From contig NC_133298.1 in the NCBI RefSeq assembly GCF_005239225.2, positions 6,257,345-6,321,344 on the forward strand: a stretch of 64,000 bases of DNA, in the 5' to 3' direction. A model generated the notes under the pieces. It ran no database searches. It worked only from the letters and a program-made list of their open reading frames with translations, and was not told the origin of the DNA. Source of the stretch: Populus alba (taxonomy: Eukaryota; Streptophyta; Magnoliopsida; Malpighiales; Salicaceae). This document shows, one piece after another, positions 57,798 through 64,000 of the stretch (its first letter is position 1; every line of letters starts with the position of its first letter). A program made the position numbers and the translations under genes.

Positions 57798-58160
57798 ATG
57801 GCAAACTTCTGGAAGATCCTCGGAAAGACTGATACTAAGAAGAGGCTGTCAGTTCCTATCAGATTTCTCAGGTCTCTTCCACCTTTCAAACTAGGCAGCC
57901 ATGCCGTCACCTTTGAAGCTACAGACGAGAAAGGCAAAGCTTGGACCTTTCAATGCTCCATCCGCAAGACAGGACAGTACCCGAAGCCAGACCTCACAAG
58001 AGGTTGGGTTGCATTCGTTAAGAGCAAGAAGCTGCAAGTTGGTGACAAGGTCAGGTTTATTAAACATAAGAACCGAGCTACTGCAACAATCTCTTACAAG
58101 GTTCGTGCTCAAAAGGCAATCAAGATCTTTGGTGCTACATTTGGCTATGCACGGATCTAA
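57798..58160 (+). CDS. Short single-domain B3 DNA-binding protein, subfamily B (copy 5)
   Basis: A 120-residue intronless lone B3 domain, nearly the same as copy 4. An upstream in-frame ATG at 57771 would add nine residues, but the ATG at 57798 (GAAAATGGC) matches the start of copies 3 and 4, where the upstream ATG is absent. Distinctive changes are Trp at position 4 (FWKIL instead of FSKIL) and Asp replacing Val in KPDLTRGW, inside the otherwise conserved core before GW. VGDKVRFIKHKNR and GATFGYARI are intact. It is followed tail-to-tail by the only apparently intact FBN11 copy. A DNA-binding role is inferred from the fold. Confidence 0.92.
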   Translation: MANFWKILGKTDTKKRLSVPIRFLRSLPPFKLGSHAVTFEATDEKGKAWTFQCSIRKTGQYPKPDLTRGWVAFVKSKKLQVGDKVRFIKHKNRATATISYKVRAQKAIKIFGATFGYARI

Positions 58161-59370
58161 TCCATTTCCCTAATTAATATGTTTCTTGAATTCTCATATA
58201 TTTGTGCTGCTTCTGCAATTAGTATGTTTAACTTTCAAAAGCCATCCCATCTGCTAAGGTCTCTCAGGATGTTGATTCCTTTTGCACCTTTCTTTCAATA
58301 ATATGGAATTACTGATCTCTGAATAACGCAATATATAGGTAGCTCGCGAGGCCACTTCTCATGCAAGGGTACGTCGTCGTAGTAATGCGGTATATGTGAT
58401 CGCGCTCTTGCATATGAAATGATAATTATTTTGCATATTCGGCATCTTGACGAAAGAAAGTAACGATGTTGGCTTAAATCCGTTGCGTGATTGGCTCTAT
58501 AAGAGGTATTATTTCATGTTTAAAATTATGATATCAAAGTGGGTTTGATAAAATCATAGAGCATTAATTGGTGACGAGGAGGCTTTTTGGTTCGATCAGG
58601 GAATCCTCGTCACAAAACTATAAAGACGGCACTCGTGCGGTTCTTTTCTTTATTGGCTACAATGGCGCTATGGTCACGGTGATGATGAGAATGGTGGGCG
58701 CCTACAAAACAAAGAAGAAGACCAAGTCCACCCCCGGGCCCTACCACATGCATATTTTTATGACATTAAAGTTTTTACAAAAATAGTCTTCTGATTCTCC
58801 TTGTGATGATCTGATACTTCACATCCGGGTGATGAGATGCTGTTAGTTTTTTCATCCAAAATTGGAACACCCCACTCTTTATTACTTAATAATCCTAGTG
58901 ATTGGATTAGATGTTTATTCGATACACACACACTTATTTTTTAAGAGAAAATGAAATATTCAAATGATTTTTCATCGAATGATTATATATCTATTTATTT
59001 TTTTGATGTAAATAGCAGTAAAAAAACTTTATGAAAAAATATTGGTTCCATTTAATGTTATCCAATGTAGAGTTAGAATACAGGTCAATTTTTTCATTAA
59101 AATAATGTTGCTTTTTTTTATTTATTATTGATCCGATTAGCTCCAACAGGTCACTAAAATTCCGGTCACATTGAAACGCTTGGCCCTTTTTTTCAAATAA
59201 AGCTTTATAACACTGCAACATTTGACAATCCACTCAGATATCAGGCCGCACTGCGAAGAGGTTAATCTTCTTCGATTAATCGACTGTACAAATTACACAA
59301 CAGCTAATTACACTCCCAACAGCAATTTCTATCTACAGTACTTGCGCGCAATGGCTATCTACAGGTTTCA
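58161..59370. other. Conserved 3' intergenic of unit 5
   Basis: Shares long stretches with 49500-50700 and 22380-23250. An AT-rich insertion (about 58870-59080) contains an ACACACAC tract. No gene is seen. Confidence 0.45.
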
Positions 59371-62300
59371 TCAACACATAGATCTTGTAAATAAGAGAGC
59401 TGATCCATTGACCCCGCGCAGGACTAGCAGTCTGGAGTCCACATATGTTCCACAGACGAGCCTAGACAAATCAAACATCTCAGGTGGAACTTGCACGCGA
59501 AGTTCATGAACTATGTTGCTTGGTGTAACATCATTTTGATTAAGGTTGTCCCCGAGACTCATTGTCACCTCAATGTCAGCTGAAACAAGTTTGGCCACTG
59601 GAAGGCTCGATGGAAACTCCTTATGCGGGACAAGCTTCCTCCATTTTTTAGCTGACAATTTCTGGGCTAAAGAATCTTGATTGTTTGGTTGCCCAAAGGA
59701 TAGCTTCTCTGATGTCTTTTCCTCCTTAAGATACAACCGTCTCCCGGATGTCAACCGGAATAAAGAGTTTACTTCCAATTTCCCAGTTATACCACTTTTG
59801 TCATGAGGCCAGTCTCGACCATTCATGACCGTGAAGCCAATGTCCGATGTGAAGGAAATACTAGTATTTAGTTTTGATGCTCTATTTATAGTTAGATAAA
59901 CATCACCAATCAGGACACGAGCAGAAGGCTGACGAAGGGTCAATCCTATTTGTCTCCCAGTACAGTATAATAGACGCCATTTTCCTGGAAGCAACTCCAA
60001 CCAGTTCTGCACATTGAAATAGAGCAGAAATTTCAATATTGAGTAACCTTTTGAGAATAACAAGGCCTCGATCCCGAGCTCGTTGGAGATAGATGGTAAA
60101 AGCATAATCAATCAATAAAATGTTTCATGTTCTACCAGACGGAAGAATCCAAAGATTATTGGCTGCTGAAGAAGTACAACAGCTAAAGAACCAAATAAGT
60201 TTCTAGCTTCTTTTTCTTTCTATTGTATCAATGCATTTAGCAGTTAGACCATTTCACATAAAGTGTTCACTTAACAAAACGAGAGAGTAAATGGCAAAGA
60301 ACAAGTGACCATAAATTAGAAGAAGCCTTTGAAAGTAAAGGTGATGAATGATACAAGTTATAATATCTTTGAGGCAACTAGACATAGACCCATATGACTC
60401 TTTGGAGAGAGCAAAAGAATTAATGAATCTACAAAAGCTACGAACAAAGCAGATAATTGCTAACCTTTGGCCTTGAATGAGCATTCAGCATCTCCATCAA
60501 TTCGATAAAATAGGAAAGCCTATTACGCTATCACATCAGAATTCACCAGTCAGTTTACATTGTCAATTTAATGTCATTGCGAGCTATAAACCAACACCAG
60601 ATATATAATGAGTTTACATGCAAACATTTAGTAGTTCAAATAGAAATAGAAGCACACTAAGATATCTTTCAAGTAACAGGAAATTAATTAGTAACAATAA
60701 TTGTTCCATCTCATACTTGTGCTTCCCTAGAAAAACAGGATACTTTCTAGGTTCACAAAGCCTCTGATAAATGATCAAGATGCATGGTTGCGCTTCTCTA
60801 TGCTCAGAACATGAAACTTTCAAAATTTCCAGCTAATCACTCAAGGCACTGGCTTGAAAGAGTCACAACCGATGAATCCATCTGAATGGCAATAGAGAAC
60901 TTAGAAATGCTAACTGTAGACGCACCTGGGGCTGCTTATAAATGTATTCCTCTGTAATTCGAACTGCAGTTGAGCCAAGACCCCATCTGATGATATCCAT
61001 GGATGGCGCCACCCGCCATCTTGGTCCACACAGAAATGGATGCCTGAGGGCATCCAAACAACTGCAAAGCAAATCAAAATAGTCATCATAGATGCCTCAT
61101 CTCTCTCAAATTAATTCAGATTCTATTCAATATGGTTAACCTCGTGTTGTCTTTACTATTGTCTAATAAGAGATGAACTGATGAATACCTTATTCTTTTG
61201 GAAGGTTTGGTTGCCAATAACAAGGATAAAAGGTTCCAACCGGCACCCCAGTTTCGATCGAGTATCTAGAAGAAACAAAATGAACTTAAATATCCTAATA
61301 ATTCATGTGGCTTTTACTTACAAAAAACAATCTTTCTGGATATTGTGAAAGGTGTAGCTTAAAGCATGGTAATTTGCATTCGTACTACTTACTTGGAGTC
61401 CAACATTTCCAGATGGAGAATTCCTACTGAGGATTTGCAATAAAAATTCACGCAAGCATGAAGGATCATTCCCCTGCACTCATCCATAAAAGAGAAACTT
61501 GGTAACACAGTTAACACTCAATATGCCAGTACAACTTCTTAGGATCAGTACCAACACATGATGAGTAGTGCATGATGATAATATAGGATTTTTTTCTTAT
61601 TGAGCAAATAAAGTGACTGCCAATGCATTCCAGTCTTCAAGAAACTGGTAGAAATTAATGAAGAGAAACTTGATCTTATCCAGAGACGTAATGCAAGTCA
61701 ACAAAAATTCCACCAGGTTCTGGATTGATTAATCCAAAAGCTTTACAGGGAAAAAAAAAAGGGGGGGGGGGGGGGTCGCATGCTGTACCTTCATGAGGAA
61801 TGATTTGAACTTCAAGAAAATTAATGGATCCATGAGTTCCCGCACCACCATTTTTGCCATCATAAATCCTACACATCTTTTCAACATGGATGAAACAGAA
61901 TTCAGTACATCAGCAGCTCTGCTAGCAGCACTAGCTGGATACACTTTTAGGTCTATCTATCTATTCATACCTCATGTCAAATGCAATCATCATCTGTCGT
62001 CTGTCCATGTTGTTGTCCATTGTGCTACTATTTGGACCATCCTCGTAAAAGTCAGCAGCGTTCCCTAGTATCCCTACCTGAAAAGTTGGAATTTCAGAAG
62101 TTTCACAAAGTAAGACATCAATGCAAGAAAGAAACCACATGTAACAAAGCTTAATCAATGACGTAGTGCTTTATAGCAGAAGTTATGGAGCAGAAAACAG
62201 TGGATAGTTGTACCCATGTGTAGGAGGTGCATTAATTCAATGGTGCTGATTTATTCATGTCTTGTTTCGTTCCCCAATATTTGTGCTAATAAACCTTTCC

Positions 62301-64000
62301 TCAACCATAAGTCTAGAACCACCAAACTTTCAAAGCAGAATACCAGAAATAAAATTTGACTTCACTAGATCAATGGAAATTGCTGTGCATCAAGTGTTGT
62401 CATATCAGACAACACAAATCAACAAGAGTTTTCCTCAAACACCCTTCTCCTTACAGAATTGCTTTACTTAATCTATATATATCGAATTTAATTCTAAATT
62501 CAGAGAATATAAAATTCAAAAACATCATAAAAAGGGGGGAAAGCTTGCATTTACTTTAATATGCCTATCCACTGGGCTTATATGCACATTCTCCAGCCTC
62601 AACTCTGTATGCGCAAGTCCATGACTGTGCAAGTAGTTCACCTTAAGTAAGCAAAACAAACAACTTACACTTTAGTTGTACACAACAAATGGCAACTATT
62701 TGTGCACAGATAATACATGAATACAATTAAGATATACATACTCCAATCAAGAGATCCCTCATCAATATGCGTGTTATTCGCAACTGCCGAGAGACAGCAG
62801 ATCCTCCAACCGTGTCATCTCCCACCCTCCTGACAGAATCCTCATCCAATGCAAGAGTGGCTTCCAAGGTAGGAAGCCAATCTGATTGTTGAAGCCAATG
62901 TCTCAAAGAAAAACTACCATGATACTGCCATAAAATAGAAAGGAAGAAATAAATTTTCAAATCCCTGAACTCACAAATGGAAAAATTGTAATATGAGAAG
63001 AACTGCTTCCACGCGCAACATGCAGAGAAATGAAGGCTCGTCCAATAAACATAAAATCTCCAACATGTGTCTTGTAGAAAGACTAACCTGCCTAGCATAA
63101 ACAACTAAATGGCTTCACACAACGAAACATTTAATGCATACGCAATATAAAAATCTTTCACAGAAACAGAACATACCCCATGTACCAGAGTAAACGAACC
63201 ACGGCCACTAGTAGGTGAAGAAATATAACCATAAACTTGCATCGAATAAGAATGGTACATAAGTTTACGGCGAACCAGCTTCTTCAATACCTAAAAACAC
63301 TTTAACAACACCAAGGTTACACCAATATTCAAAACCTCAAATACAAAATAAACAAAACTCCAAAACAAAGCCCCAAACCTCTATTGCTCGCATTCCTCTA
63401 CGTTTTGCTTGAGTACTGACAAGTTTCCTAAGCACAACTTTAATGTTATGCAAAGGGCTGCAATTCCACATTATACTCATTACCTCCAATAATCACACAA
63501 TATCACAAAATCAAATAAGGAAAGAAAGCTAACCTATTAGAATCCTTCACTATTGCTTCGAAAACCACCTCATCCGCCTAAAACAAACCCCATTTCAGTT
63601 ATCCATGCAATAATTATCAGTGCTAAGAACAATCACTTTTGGACATTAAACACTAACCGAAAATCACAACGGAATTAACAATATTTAACAAATAAAGATT
63701 AAAAAAATAATTGAAGTAGAGTTTTCTGGCTTACCCGGCCACCAAGGCCAATACTGACACGATCAAGCACCTTAAAATCAGACATCTTGAACCTCATAAC
63801 ATCTCCTCCTCCTCCTTCCTCCTCCTCCTCCTCAATCACACATCTCCTTCCATCTCCTTCCGATTCCAACGGAGCCACGGCCTTACTCGACGACGAACAC
63901 CTCACCACCGACCCTACTTCTCTCCTAGAACAAATACTTCTCACACCGATGATACTACCATTACCACGTCGTTTAATCAGTTTCTTCGTCGACAAATTAT
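59371..64000 (-). CDS. FBN11/PAP14-like protein: degenerate kinase domain plus plastid fibrillin domain (5' end outside window)
   Basis: Thirteen exons join in frame with GT-AG borders: 64000(+)-63735, 63577-63534, 63457-63379, 63290-63177, 62924-62742, 62641-62555, 62077-61971, 61876-61789, 61473-61393, 61265-61189, 61061-60926, 60527-60465, 60006-59371. The N half is kinase-like: a glycine-rich SIGLGGRADEVVFEAIV segment and VLRKLVSTQAKRRGMRAIE. The catalytic loop is HTELRLEN instead of HRDxKxxN, and NAADFYED stands near the DFG position, so catalysis is doubtful. CLDALRHPFL is a typical kinase C-lobe end. The last exon is a PAP/fibrillin domain (NWLELLPGKWRLLYCTG, then VPPEMFDLSRLVCGTYVDSR), a family of plastid lipid-associated proteins. 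This fusion matches Arabidopsis FBN11/PAP14 (ORG1) as I remember it. The start codon lies beyond the window. Confidence 0.75.
61761..61775. repeat. 15-bp G homopolymer in an FBN11 intron
   Basis: Fifteen consecutive G follow ten A, in the intron after exon 8. The paralogous position at 24440-24447 has only GACGGGGGG. Probably slippage; assembly error is possible. Confidence 0.7.

Overview
This is intron-bearing, AT-rich, repeat-laden eukaryotic DNA from a woody eudicot. The protein families and the repeat landscape look most like Populus/Salix, but the genus is an inference. Convincing genes are few: five short intronless B3-domain genes, one intronless carboxylesterase (CXE) gene, and the 3' part of a multi-exon kinase-plus-fibrillin gene (FBN11/PAP14-like) that runs off the right edge. 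The rest is transposable-element remnants, AT-rich spacer and decayed gene copies.

Layout. 0-8 kb: two B3 genes of subfamily A (699-1058, 7169-7528) in diverged repeat units, with a decayed Ogre-type LTR between them. 8-12 kb: AT-rich spacer. 12.4-21.2 kb: a block recurring in reduced form at 39.95-43.6 kb; the left copy holds an extra solo LTR (13.6-15.9 kb) and the CXE gene. 21.6-26.8 kb: B3 subfamily B gene (21994-22356), tail-to-tail with FBN11 pseudogene copy 1. 26.8-28.9 kb: solo LTR in the opposite orientation. 29967-39711: a complete but non-autonomous Ogre/TAT-type LTR retrotransposon on the minus strand, with a decayed gag, no visible pol, and two unusual tandem arrays of short inverted repeats. 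44.6-54.1 kb and 55.5-64 kb: two further units, each with an internal tandem repeat, a promoter palindrome cluster, a B3 gene (49056-49418; 57798-58160) and an FBN11 copy. The first FBN11 copy is a pseudogene; the second is intact as far as visible. A fragment of a vacuolar processing enzyme (legumain) gene sits between two direct repeats at 47.4-48.8 kb.

Most interesting signal. Every B3 gene is preceded by a cluster of a CpG-rich 10-bp palindrome, ATCGCGCGAT, or close variants. In three units the cluster forms hairpins, near-perfect tandem palindromes or 18-bp inverted repeats at or near the TATA box. Further orphan clusters occur at 19.7, 20.9, 42.3 and 43.3 kb. All five B3 frames are open, while two of the three co-duplicated FBN11 copies decayed by different deletions. 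This suggests a tandem, possibly self-regulating or silencing-linked family of mini-B3 genes. Its function is unknown.
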